A stretch of DNA of 64,000 nucleotides from Bacteroidales bacterium (GTDB taxonomy: Bacteria; Bacteroidota; Bacteroidia; Bacteroidales; UBA932), in contig JAFPWX010000022.1 of NCBI GenBank assembly GCA_017412645.1, positions 124,001-188,000 on the forward strand, given 5' to 3'. Within the stretch, counting starts at the first letter, position 1, and each line of letters begins with the position of its first letter. The position numbers and the translations under genes are program-made. The notes beneath the pieces were generated by a model. That model searched no databases, was not told the DNA's origin, and was given only the letters and a program-made list of their open reading frames with translations. Positions 17,146-24,073 of this stretch are shown one piece after another.

Positions 17146-18408
17146 ATGGGGTCCAGCCGGGACAAACCCGGGACAGACCAAAAAAGCAACCTTTTTCTTG
17201 CCGACAAAAGCCTGTACGACCTTATTCAGGAATTGTCGGAAAGAAAAAAAATGCAATTCTTCAGACCAATTCCCTACGTTCATTACAGGACGTGCACACT
17301 CGTCGAGGGCGAAGTGTGGTACATTTATTTCTATGTCCAAGACCCGGCAACCGGCAGACTCAAGAGGATCCGCAAGAAGCTGAACCGGATATCACCTTGC
17401 AAGCTCAGGCGCCGCGTGGCCAGGGACCTGATGAACGCCATCGACGAGCGTCTGGCACTGGGGTGGAATCCTCTGATTGAACGGCAGGCCCCGAAATCTT
17501 ACACCAAGCTCTTCGAGTGCTTCGACTCTTTCCTGAAGATAAAGAAGAAGGAGATGGAAAAGGAATCCGTGCGGGTATATGTCTCTTACGTGAAGATAAT
17601 CAAGGACTGGGCGCAGAAAAACGGTTTCTCCGAAGACAGCCCCTGCACGAGTTTTACGCACGAAGCGGCTGTCGAATTCATGAATGAGGTGGAAGACAAC
17701 GATAAGATATCGGCCCGCACCTATAATAATTACGTGCGCTTCTACCACGGTCTCTTCAAATGGATGGCTGATAAAGGATACGCGCCGGGCAATGCCTTCG
17801 AGGGAATTCAGCGGAAACCGCGTCGCCTTATGAAGAAAAAGCGCCGCCTGTTCACCGATGCGGAGCTGACGCGGCTGTTCACTTTTCTGGCCAAAGAGAA
17901 CAAGGAGTACCTGGCCATGTGCATGCTCACCTACTGTTGCTTCGTGCGACCTAAAGAACTTGCGCTGCTGCGCTGCGAGGATGTCGACCTGGCCAGGCAG
18001 ACCGTCCATATACGTGAAGACGTGGCCAAGAACGACAAAAGTTCATACCGGACCATTCCCAATGACCTCATGCCATATCTCTCCAGGCTGGATCTCTCGC
18101 ATCCTAAATGGTTCCTGTTCGGGAAGAACGAAGGGTTCGACTTCTCCCCTTCCCCGGAGACCATATGCAGCCGCAGGTTCGCGGCATATTGGAACCTTGT
18201 TGTCCGTCCGGCCTGTGGATTCGGGATGGATGTGCAATATTATGGTCTCAAGGATACCGGCATCACCAACATGCTCGGCCGAGGCGTGCCCATATCCTTC
18301 GTCCAGCAGCAGGCGGACCATTCATCGGTGGCCATGACGGCCATCTATGTAGGCAAAAGCCCTTCAGCCCGGGAAGAGCTGAAGGGCGTGGATATCCTTC
18401 CTGATTAA
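17146..18408 (+). CDS. int: phage tyrosine integrase
   Basis: 420 residues if started at 17146; an alternative start is Met36 at 17251. A basic N-terminal arm-binding region and a SAM-like core-binding domain (ESVRVYVSYVKIIKDW) precede the catalytic domain. Catalytic residues: Arg in CFVRPKELALL, His in QQADHSSVAMT, Tyr in TAIYVGK near the C-terminus. The usual HxxR box is replaced by YGLKDTGI, with Lys at the Arg position, a variant known among Bacteroidota phage integrases. It lies 41 bases from attL, reads away from it, and is the only phage gene besides the repressor on the plus strand. It should integrate and excise this element at tRNA-Ser. The paired CGGGAC motifs at 17158-17174 lie within its first codons. 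Confidence 0.93.
   Translation: MGSSRDKPGTDQKSNLFLADKSLYDLIQELSERKKMQFFRPIPYVHYRTCTLVEGEVWYIYFYVQDPATGRLKRIRKKLNRISPCKLRRRVARDLMNAIDERLALGWNPLIERQAPKSYTKLFECFDSFLKIKKKEMEKESVRVYVSYVKIIKDWAQKNGFSEDSPCTSFTHEAAVEFMNEVEDNDKISARTYNNYVRFYHGLFKWMADKGYAPGNAFEGIQRKPRRLMKKKRRLFTDAELTRLFTFLAKENKEYLAMCMLTYCCFVRPKELALLRCEDVDLARQTVHIREDVAKNDKSSYRTIPNDLMPYLSRLDLSHPKWFLFGKNEGFDFSPSPETICSRRFAAYWNLVVRPACGFGMDVQYYGLKDTGITNMLGRGVPISFVQQQADHSSVAMTAIYVGKSPSAREELKGVDILPD
17158..17174 (+). repeat. paired CGGGAC motif next to attL (candidate integrase arm site)
   Basis: Two CGGGAC words at 17158-17163 and 17169-17174, exactly 11 bases apart (one helical turn), 53 bases inside the attL core. The same spacing recurs twice near attR (52825-52841 and 52904-52920). 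Confidence 0.6.
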
Positions 18409-18471
18409 AGTCCGGCCGCTACTGGTTAGCGAAATCGTCCGCATCTCGCAATAGACTGGACGTGGGTACTT

Positions 18472-19011
18472 TCACGGCCGGGGCAACTTCGGAAGAATCC
18501 ACTTTGTTATGGCCGCCACAGCCAGATATATCAGGATTGCAAAAAAGGTGAGCCGGCCCAGTACCAGGAAGAAACTCTGCCACTGAGTCAGGGGCTTCTC
18601 GACCTCTATTATCTCCGGAGGCGGCTTCTCGCTGTAAAAGGCAGTTGTATCCGAGACGGGGACCGAAACGGGCACGTGGATGGTCTGCGGCTTCGTCTCA
18701 AGTGAATGGTATAAGTATCCACTCCGGATTGCCGCATCGCTTTTCGAGAATGTGTTTTCAAGGTGCGAGGCCGTGTCCCGCGTCACCACTTCCTTCACCT
18801 CCGACGGCAGGTTGATGGTTGCCGTAACATGGGCAATCCGTTGCCGGATCACCACCGAATCCCGATAATCCGAGCGGGGCTGCTGCTTGCAGACGCAGCA
18901 GGAAGAAAGCAGCAGTATGGCCACGCACACGAGTATGGCAATGATGCCCACTGCGTGCTGCCAGGGTTCCATCTCCGGGGGACCGTTGTCGTCATGGATG
19001 AACGTCGTCAT
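18472..19011 (-). CDS. phage membrane protein at the lysis end (possible spanin-like)
   Basis: 179 residues with a membrane segment at about 20-41 (VGIIAILVCVAILLLSSCC) and a second near the C-terminus (about 148-166). Between them is a soluble stretch that contains a Pro-rich segment (SEKPPPEIIEVEKP). It is the last minus-strand gene before the convergent integrase, downstream of an endolysin-like DUF5675 gene and two small membrane proteins, so it belongs to a lysis-type cassette. Spanin or envelope-disrupting function is inferred from position only; no family is recognised. The SSCC at the end of the first helix could alternatively be a lipobox. Confidence 0.6.
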   Translation of the reverse strand: MTTFIHDDNGPPEMEPWQHAVGIIAILVCVAILLLSSCCVCKQQPRSDYRDSVVIRQRIAHVTATINLPSEVKEVVTRDTASHLENTFSKSDAAIRSGYLYHSLETKPQTIHVPVSVPVSDTTAFYSEKPPPEIIEVEKPLTQWQSFFLVLGRLTFFAILIYLAVAAITKWILPKLPRP

Positions 19012-19015
19012 GGCG

Positions 19016-19486
19016 TCATTTTATATTTATAGTTATTGTCTCGCCGCGCTTGTGCGCAGGCATGAGGTAGTTGTCCATAAGGTCATAGTAGTACTTTGTC
19101 GCTTTGGAAATCCAGCCTTTCTTGTCGTTCTTACCCACTCCAATGCACCCGAGGGAATCTTCTGCGCAGTTGAGCGGATGGATGCGCACCCCGGAGAAGG
19201 CAGGCACATCCATTATCTCGGGGACGAGACCACCGTATTTCTCGCCCCAGGCTCGGTTCATGAACTTTGGTGAAAAAGTGAGTTTGACTATATATGTTCC
19301 GGTGGGGATTGCGGTCTTGCCGTACACCTTCCCCAGCTGGATAGCCTTGAGCGGCATGGACTTGTCGAAGCCGCGGTCCTTGTCTTCCATGGAGTTCCCG
19401 AAGAAGGCTCCGGCAACATAGAAGCGACCCACGGTGTACGTGTCCTTCTTCCACTTGCGCTCGACGAGGAGATTGAGTTCGCCCAC
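19016..19486 (-). CDS. DUF5675 family protein, candidate endolysin
   Basis: 156 residues. The second half has GVRIHPLNCAEDSLGCIGVG, which resembles the H...S-x-GC-x-x-x catalytic segment of L,D-transpeptidase/YkuD-like folds, with Cys as a possible nucleophile. Bacteroidota phages carry this family in the lysis region. No lysozyme, amidase or peptidase gene is otherwise seen in the prophage, so this is the best candidate for the cell wall enzyme. That role is an inference. It lies four bases from the membrane protein downstream and three from the coiled-coil gene upstream. Confidence 0.7.
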   Translation of the reverse strand: MGELNLLVERKWKKDTYTVGRFYVAGAFFGNSMEDKDRGFDKSMPLKAIQLGKVYGKTAIPTGTYIVKLTFSPKFMNRAWGEKYGGLVPEIMDVPAFSGVRIHPLNCAEDSLGCIGVGKNDKKGWISKATKYYYDLMDNYLMPAHKRGETITINIK

Positions 19487-19489
19487 GGT

Positions 19490-19861
19490 TCAGCCCTCCT
19501 TCTTTGCGTAGCGCCCGGTATTCTCGTCGCGCAGCTGCTTGTTCGCTTTCATGCCCAGGGCCTTGGTAATGTCGACAATCTGCTTCTGCAGCGCGGCAAT
19601 CTGCTTCTGATAAGAGTCCCTTTCCCGGGTGCGCTCTTCTCGCAGAGCCTTCACTTCCGCCTCAAGTTCCTGTATGCGGGTGTTCTGCTGGTTGATAAGG
19701 GGCTTGTAGACCTCATCGACAATCTTCTTGATGTTGTCGATTTCCATGCCCTTGCCCTCCTCCTTTCCCTTCTTGCGGTTGATCCGCCAATTGAGGAGCT
19801 GCGTGAGGCCACCGGCTCCCAGCGCTGTGGCGGCATAGCTTAAGATTTCGTTCACTTCCAT
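19490..19861 (-). CDS. small phage membrane/coiled-coil protein, holin-like position
   Basis: 123 residues from the ATG at 19861 (MEVNEILSYAATALGAGG); the longer frame to 19900 adds 13 codons that overlap the preceding gene and are less likely. An N-terminal hydrophobic helix (about residues 5-24) is followed by a basic stretch (NRKKGKEEGKG) and a long coiled coil (about residues 55-100, IQELEAEVKALREE). A single N-terminal helix with a charged tail next to an endolysin candidate is consistent with a holin, but no family is recognised. Confidence 0.6.
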   Translation of the reverse strand: MEVNEILSYAATALGAGGLTQLLNWRINRKKGKEEGKGMEIDNIKKIVDEVYKPLINQQNTRIQELEAEVKALREERTRERDSYQKQIAALQKQIVDITKALGMKANKQLRDENTGRYAKKEG

Positions 19862-19881
19862 GGCTGTATAGAGATATAATG

Positions 19882-20190
19882 TTACTTCACGAACACCCAC
19901 ACCAGCACACCAACTACCGCATAGAAGGCCCTTACGAAGAAACTCTGCGGGAAATTAAGGTCCACATCCTTCGTGTGGCTCCTTGCTATCCCGAGTGCAT
20001 AGGCAGCATTATGAGCCGCCCATTCGAGCTTCATCTGTGCGAAGCCTCTTTCCCAGACTTCACTCTTGGGATGAAGGGCCTTCATCTGGTTAAGCTCCGT
20101 CTGAAACTTCTTCTTCGACACCTTATAGGAATCGAAGATGCAGAGGTTCGCAGGGATGACGTTCTGCGGCGTTATAGAGTGCTTCTGCAT
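19882..20190 (-). CDS. small phage protein with C-terminal membrane anchor
   Basis: 102 residues. Soluble, basic N-terminal two thirds and a C-terminal hydrophobic helix (FFVRAFYAVVGVLVWVFVK). It sits between an unknown 104-residue gene and the lysis-type genes and is tightly packed with both. Unrecognised; a lysis or superinfection role is possible from its place. Confidence 0.55.
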   Translation of the reverse strand: MQKHSITPQNVIPANLCIFDSYKVSKKKFQTELNQMKALHPKSEVWERGFAQMKLEWAAHNAAYALGIARSHTKDVDLNFPQSFFVRAFYAVVGVLVWVFVK

Positions 20191-20194
20191 AAGG

Positions 20195-20509
20195 CTATTC
20201 GGATATTGCCTTGCGGACTTCCTTTATAAGAGCCTTGGCATCCACCTCCGGCGCTCCGCCTTCGGGATAGCGGACTGCAAGGTCTTTGGCTACGGAGTCG
20301 CGAAGGTCCTCTTCGTCGAATCTGCCACGGAACACAAGTTCGGTGCAGATGACGTTATCGGTCTGCTTGGTCTTGCCTTCTTCGCCTTCCTTCTTTGCGG
20401 GGATGGTGATGACCTCCGGCACAGCATCCCAGCGGATAGTGATGATGCCGTCATTGATTTCCACTGCTTTGAAGTCTTTAGCTTTTACGATAGTTCTGAT
20501 TGTGCGCAT
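20195..20509 (-). CDS. hypothetical phage protein downstream of the DGR reverse transcriptase
   Basis: 104 residues, soluble, with beta-rich first half (IVKAKDFKAVEINDGIITIRW) and a charged C-terminal helix. Its start overlaps the 3' end of the reverse transcriptase gene by 25 bases, so the two are translationally linked. Not recognised as a known DGR accessory (it resembles neither Avd nor HRDC-type partners); it may simply be a phage tail-end gene. Confidence 0.6.
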   Translation of the reverse strand: MRTIRTIVKAKDFKAVEINDGIITIRWDAVPEVITIPAKKEGEEGKTKQTDNVICTELVFRGRFDEEDLRDSVAKDLAVRYPEGGAPEVDAKALIKEVRKAISE

Positions 20510-21891
20510 TTGATTGAGTATTTTAAGTTGTTGAAAAATCTTCTTTCCTGCCGGAGCTTACTGCGAAGGCGCTGCCGGCGAGGATATTTAACGTTTATCT
20601 TCTCGCAGCCTGGGGAGATGATGATATATGTGTTCCACTCCGGAGCGATGGAGTTGCAGATCTTCTCCCTCTGCTCCACGGTGTCGTAGTGCTTCATCAG
20701 ACCGAGGTAGGAGTTCAGCGAGGAAACGAAGTCCTGTGCCCTCGATTCCTTATTGCGGATATGATTGTAGTACCTTACTGCATTGCAGGCTTTTCCGATA
20801 GTCTTCCCGGAAGGATAGGCTTTACCCTCGCGGAAGATGACTCCGAGGTACTTGAACCCGTCCCGCCAATGGCAGAGTTTGAACTTATGTGGATTGACCT
20901 TTGCCCCGCAGGTGAGTTCGAGCATCTGCCGAATGACAGGCATTGCGTGCAGGAGGGCCTGCTTGTCCTGCGATATAAGCGCGAAGTCATCCACGTAACG
21001 GTCGCTCTCGAAATGACGGGTGATGAAGTGGTCTATGATGTCAAGCTCGAAGTTTCCGTCCAGCTGTGAGAGCAGGTCGCCGATGGGGAGTCCGTGCCGG
21101 TGGAAAAGACTCTTACGCTCAGGGAGTGCCGCCCACTCCTCCGGGGAACCGTACCTGATGCAGTCTTCCTCCGGGGCATGGGTGATGATAAGACGAATGA
21201 GGTGGAGGAGAACTGCCTTGTCTTCGCCCACATAGCGGTCTGCAACGAACTTGCAGAGTCTGCCTGCGGCTTTCTCCCGGTTGATTCCCATGAAGAATCC
21301 GGATAGGTCGAATATTATAATGTAGGCATCCTTCGTGTAGTCCTCGGATACACGTCTTATTTGTTCACGGAGGTTCTGCACCGCCCAATAAACGCCTTTT
21401 CCCTCACGGCAGTTCCAGGTCGTCGGGACGAACTGCCTCTCGAGCAGCGGGATGATACGCTCCGCCACCCAGGTATGCACCACGCGGTCGCGGAAAGCCG
21501 CTGCAAAAACCTCGCGATTCTCGGTTATGAAGGCGATGGACGTGCCAGGGTAGTAAGTTCCGTCGGAAATCTCCTTGTGGAGTTGCCGGACATTTGCCAA
21601 TTCGTTGATGCGAAAAAGAACTGCGCTGGCAGTACTCTTCTTATGCTCAAGACACTTCTGATATGCCTGCCACAATCCTTCCTCCGACAGATAGAAAACG
21701 GGAGTGCCTGCCTCTTGTATTCCTTGAAATTCGGAGACAGCAAGAACATAGTTAGTGTTGTTCTTATTGTTGTTGTTCACGTTTCCATTGTTCATGTTCA
21801 CGTTCCATGCGTTGTTGAGAGAATAGTCGCTTATTCTGCGGCGGGTAAATGACCCTCCGCAGACCTTTTCAATTACATACTCGGTGCGCAC
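20485..21891 (-). CDS. diversity-generating retroelement reverse transcriptase
   Basis: The frame runs 468 residues from a GTG at 21891. Palm motifs: FDLSGFF (194-200, first catalytic Asp), GLPIGDLLSQ (267-276), where the DGR-specific SQ replaces the QGxxxSP of retroviral and group II intron enzymes, and RYVDDF (298-303, catalytic Asp pair). A thumb-like segment HKFKLCHWRDGFKYLGVIF follows. Residues 21-56 are encoded by the template repeat, a run of Asn codons that is unlikely to be functional protein; a Met codon inside it (residue 33, base 21795) is an alternative start, and the RT fold begins near residue 63. The GTG overlaps the end of the avd-like gene by 19 bases. The enzyme copies TR RNA with errors at adenines and the cDNA replaces VR sequences. 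Confidence 0.95.
   Translation of the reverse strand: MRTEYVIEKVCGGSFTRRRISDYSLNNAWNVNMNNGNVNNNNKNNTNYVLAVSEFQGIQEAGTPVFYLSEEGLWQAYQKCLEHKKSTASAVLFRINELANVRQLHKEISDGTYYPGTSIAFITENREVFAAAFRDRVVHTWVAERIIPLLERQFVPTTWNCREGKGVYWAVQNLREQIRRVSEDYTKDAYIIIFDLSGFFMGINREKAAGRLCKFVADRYVGEDKAVLLHLIRLIITHAPEEDCIRYGSPEEWAALPERKSLFHRHGLPIGDLLSQLDGNFELDIIDHFITRHFESDRYVDDFALISQDKQALLHAMPVIRQMLELTCGAKVNPHKFKLCHWRDGFKYLGVIFREGKAYPSGKTIGKACNAVRYYNHIRNKESRAQDFVSSLNSYLGLMKHYDTVEQREKICNSIAPEWNTYIIISPGCEKINVKYPRRQRLRSKLRQERRFFNNLKYSIKCAQSELS
21725..21830 (-). repeat. DGR template repeat (TR)
   Basis: 106 bp, coding-strand sense on the minus strand, adenine-dense: most variable positions are AAC or AAT codons. It aligns without gaps to VR1 (22355-22460) and VR2 (45329-45434). 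The conserved 3' block, ending in TATGTTCTTGCTGTCTCCG, is identical in all three copies and fits the role of the initiation-of-homology site; beyond it TR has AA where both VRs have CT. The TR lies in the reading frame of the reverse transcriptase gene's 5' end. Confidence 0.95.
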
Positions 21892-22289
21892 GGCGCAGCC
21901 GCGACCGCGCCGCCACTGACCAGCAACTTACGTTGCGAGGCTAACCATCGGGCAAGCTCTCCCTCAATGTCTTCTATCAGTTCCGCCATATCCAGCGAGA
22001 GGGTGCGTCCGAATTGGAACTCACCTGTCATCTCGCACCGAGTATGATAACGCACGAAAACGCGGAAGTGTTTCCGTGCGTCCTTGATAAGGTCGAACTT
22101 CTCCTTTGGATTTGGCTCAAGATAGGCCATCTCGGAGCAGGCTTGAGCCTGGTCCGCCCACATCCGCATAGGCTCCCAGAGCGAACGCCTGTACTTGACG
22201 GGAACGTTCGCATCGAAAGCCAGCAACAGAAGGCACAGACGGTCCATCTTGTCGAAGACCTTCCCGGATTGATTCGCCTTTTTGTTCAT
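21873..22289 (-). CDS. avd: Avd-like DGR accessory protein (four-helix bundle)
   Basis: 138 residues, almost entirely helical and basic. It fits the S23/Avd-type four-helix bundle: helix 1 near MDRLCLLLLAFDANVPVKYR, then helices from MRMWADQAQACSEMAYL, KFDLIKDARKHFRVFVRYH and MAELIEDIEGELARWLASQRK. Avd proteins form pentamers that bind the reverse transcriptase and TR RNA and are required for mutagenic retrohoming. Order here is target gene, avd, TR, RT, as in known cassettes. The start is 49 bases downstream of the target gene stop, and the 3' end overlaps the RT start. The assignment rests on size, helical pattern and context. Confidence 0.8.
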   Translation of the reverse strand: MNKKANQSGKVFDKMDRLCLLLLAFDANVPVKYRRSLWEPMRMWADQAQACSEMAYLEPNPKEKFDLIKDARKHFRVFVRYHTRCEMTGEFQFGRTLSLDMAELIEDIEGELARWLASQRKLLVSGGAVAAAPCAPSM

Positions 22290-22305
22290 ACTCGTTAGTA
22301 GTTAT

Positions 22306-22331
22306 GCCCCGCCGCATCAAAGCGACGGGGC
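22306..22331 (-). terminator. GC-rich stem-loop just downstream of VR1
   Basis: GCCCCGCCGC and GCGACGGGGC pair over ten positions (one G-U in RNA) around a six-base loop. It starts eight bases after the target gene stop and 23 bases beyond VR1. It could be a terminator (no U-run follows) or the cruciform-forming hairpin that in characterised DGRs enhances retargeting next to VR. Confidence 0.6.
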
Positions 22332-22338
22332 GAAAGGT

Positions 22339-23454
22339 TTAATCATAGTAATAATGAAAAGCGGAGACAGCAAGAACATAGGTAGTGTAGTACTTATAGA
22401 GGTTGCCCACGTCTCCAGTGTCCATGTCCACGCCCCATGCGTTGCGGAGAGAAGAGGCACTGGACGACCAGTGCCAGCTGTTATCTATTGAGGCTATGTT
22501 CGAACCTTCCCAATCGGCAAGGAGGCTGTTTATAGCTGCCTTGTTGTTATAGATGGTCTTGAGTTCGCCTGCTCCGGGAAGATACTGCTGCGCCATCCAA
22601 TCGTTCGACTGCGAGGCAAAAAGCGCTGCGGGGCAGTCAATGAGGGAGGATAGGATCTTGTCGGAGTTGAGCGCCCCTTCCATATCAAGGGCTGCCGCAG
22701 CCTGCGCTGCCTCCCAATTCATGCCATTGGTATAGAAGTATTCCTCCAGTCCGGGAACGCTCCTTCCAAAGTTCTGCTTAGACCAGTACAGCGTCTGAGA
22801 TGACTTGTTGCCAGACATGAGCAGGAAGGAAGCCGTTGCGGTGGAGACGAGAACGCCTACGCCCCAGCCGCCATCGTCCATTGACTCGTCCTCGCGGGTG
22901 TCCCACTCAGAATCGGGTTCTTCGTCGCCGTTGGCCTGCAGGACGGGGTAGATGCGAGAGTTATTGTCTTCGTCCATTACGGCATACCAGCCGTACTTCC
23001 ATACCCCCAGCGAACAGTTCCAAAGGAACACCTCGCGGGATTCCTTGCAGGCGGTAAAGACAAGCCTGAATGAGGCGCCGAGGCCACTTACTATGGAGTA
23101 GACGGTGTAGTGCAGTCCGTATCGGATGTCGAACTCCACGATGGCATACTCGTCTGCATCGGCCTGAGAGATGGAGAACTCCCGGATCGGGTAGTTGAAG
23201 CCTGTAGCGGGGTCGTAGGACTTTACATAGACCTTCCCGCCGTTCACGGAGGCGGATTCATTTCCGTCGTTCCCGCGAATTTTCACCACTACATGCTCAA
23301 GGGCGGGGTCGGACTTGCCGACTTTACCAGAGAGACTCTCCGCGAGTTCCTCCCTTTCCTCCGTTCCCTTGTTCAGCTGCTCTTTCAGGAAGGTCTCCAC
23401 CTCTGCGTGGGTGTGTCCGTTCCAGGGTGTGTTGATGTCATTAATTTTTCCCAT
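22339..23454 (-). CDS. DGR target protein 1: tail fibre/tip protein with C-type-lectin-like variable domain
   Basis: 371 residues. The N-terminus NTPWNGHTHAEVETFLKEQL is the attachment motif seen at the start of Bacteroidota phage tail proteins. A central beta-rich part follows, then a lectin-like/FGE-type fold from about residue 245 (EAAQAAAALDMEG, YLPGAGELKTIYNNKAAIN, WHWSSS). VR1 encodes residues 332-367, ending five codons before the stop. Within it AAC-derived positions have become Arg, Gly, Asp, Leu, Tyr and Thr, while scaffold residues (NAW, GDV, YVLAVSAF) are kept. It should be a receptor-binding protein at the tail tip whose ligand surface is diversified by the adjacent DGR. It lies between a structural gene and avd. 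Confidence 0.92.
   Translation of the reverse strand: MGKINDINTPWNGHTHAEVETFLKEQLNKGTEEREELAESLSGKVGKSDPALEHVVVKIRGNDGNESASVNGGKVYVKSYDPATGFNYPIREFSISQADADEYAIVEFDIRYGLHYTVYSIVSGLGASFRLVFTACKESREVFLWNCSLGVWKYGWYAVMDEDNNSRIYPVLQANGDEEPDSEWDTREDESMDDGGWGVGVLVSTATASFLLMSGNKSSQTLYWSKQNFGRSVPGLEEYFYTNGMNWEAAQAAAALDMEGALNSDKILSSLIDCPAALFASQSNDWMAQQYLPGAGELKTIYNNKAAINSLLADWEGSNIASIDNSWHWSSSASSLRNAWGVDMDTGDVGNLYKYYTTYVLAVSAFHYYYD
22355..22460 (-). repeat. DGR variable repeat 1 (VR1)
   Basis: 106 bp aligned gap-free to TR. I count 20 substitutions at template adenines (to C, G or T) and one C-to-T at the far 5' edge, which may lie outside the true repeat. Confidence 0.93.
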
Positions 23455-23491
23455 TTCTATAAACGTTAATTGTTAGTATTCTTGTTATCTT

Positions 23492-24070
23492 TTATCTGGA
23501 TATCCATTCTTCATCACCGTCCCATAAGGCCTCCGAGCGCCAGGTGATGAGAGACTCCTCCAGCACCGCCGGGATGATTCCCGTATAGACTCTGGGTAGA
23601 TATCGGTCGCCAAATTCCTGCGAAAAAACCAGATGGGAGCGCTGGGCGTCCTTGCTGTCGGTCGGCTCCGCAGAAAGGAATAGCGGGTTGCATTTGCGCC
23701 CATAGATCTTCGTGGGCGCGTCGCAGCTCCGGATGATTATCACTACTCCACGGCCTGCGAACGCTTCGATGAAATTGTTCAGGGCCTGATTGTCTCCAGG
23801 ATAATCGAACTCTACCTTGTCCGCGAACACTTTCGCGTCCACGTCGCCGGAGTTCTCATATCCGGCGCTAATGGACGGTCGGTCTGCCTGGATAAAGAGT
23901 CCGCTGGCTCCCCCGGCAAGAACGATATCAGACGAGACAACGGTTTCGCCAAGATGACGAACTGCGTCCACGGCGATATCATTTGCATCGTAGATGTTTA
24001 TTATGTCCCGCTTCGGAACAGCAGCGCCGCCACCGGGACGTTTGGGGATAGATATTTTCGTGTAAGTCAT
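23492..24070 (-). CDS. phage structural protein, paralogue A
   Basis: 192 residues, beginning MTYTKISIPKRPGGGAAVPK. It is clearly paralogous to the product of 40109-40651: same start, the shared block GYENSGDVDAKVFADKVEFD, then KIYGR-CNPL, SAEPTDSKD and YLPRVYTG in the same order. The two genes share a 35-bp identical stretch (23823-23857 here, 40404-40438 there). One copy sits beside the tail-tip genes and the other next to the capsid gene, so both are probably virion proteins. Tail tube or decoration roles are guesses. Copy A has a longer, different C-terminus (about 25 residues). Confidence 0.75.
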   Translation of the reverse strand: MTYTKISIPKRPGGGAAVPKRDIINIYDANDIAVDAVRHLGETVVSSDIVLAGGASGLFIQADRPSISAGYENSGDVDAKVFADKVEFDYPGDNQALNNFIEAFAGRGVVIIIRSCDAPTKIYGRKCNPLFLSAEPTDSKDAQRSHLVFSQEFGDRYLPRVYTGIIPAVLEESLITWRSEALWDGDEEWISR

Positions 24071-24073
24071 ACT

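Noticed and set aside
18359-18387. A 10-bp inverted repeat near the integrase 3' end as a terminator.
   Set aside because: It lies inside the coding sequence before the stop and lacks a T-run; at most a weak structure.
20485-21891. Group II intron or retron reverse transcriptase.
   Set aside because: The SQ motif, Avd-like neighbour, TR/VR pair and lack of maturase or intron RNA ends all point to a DGR.
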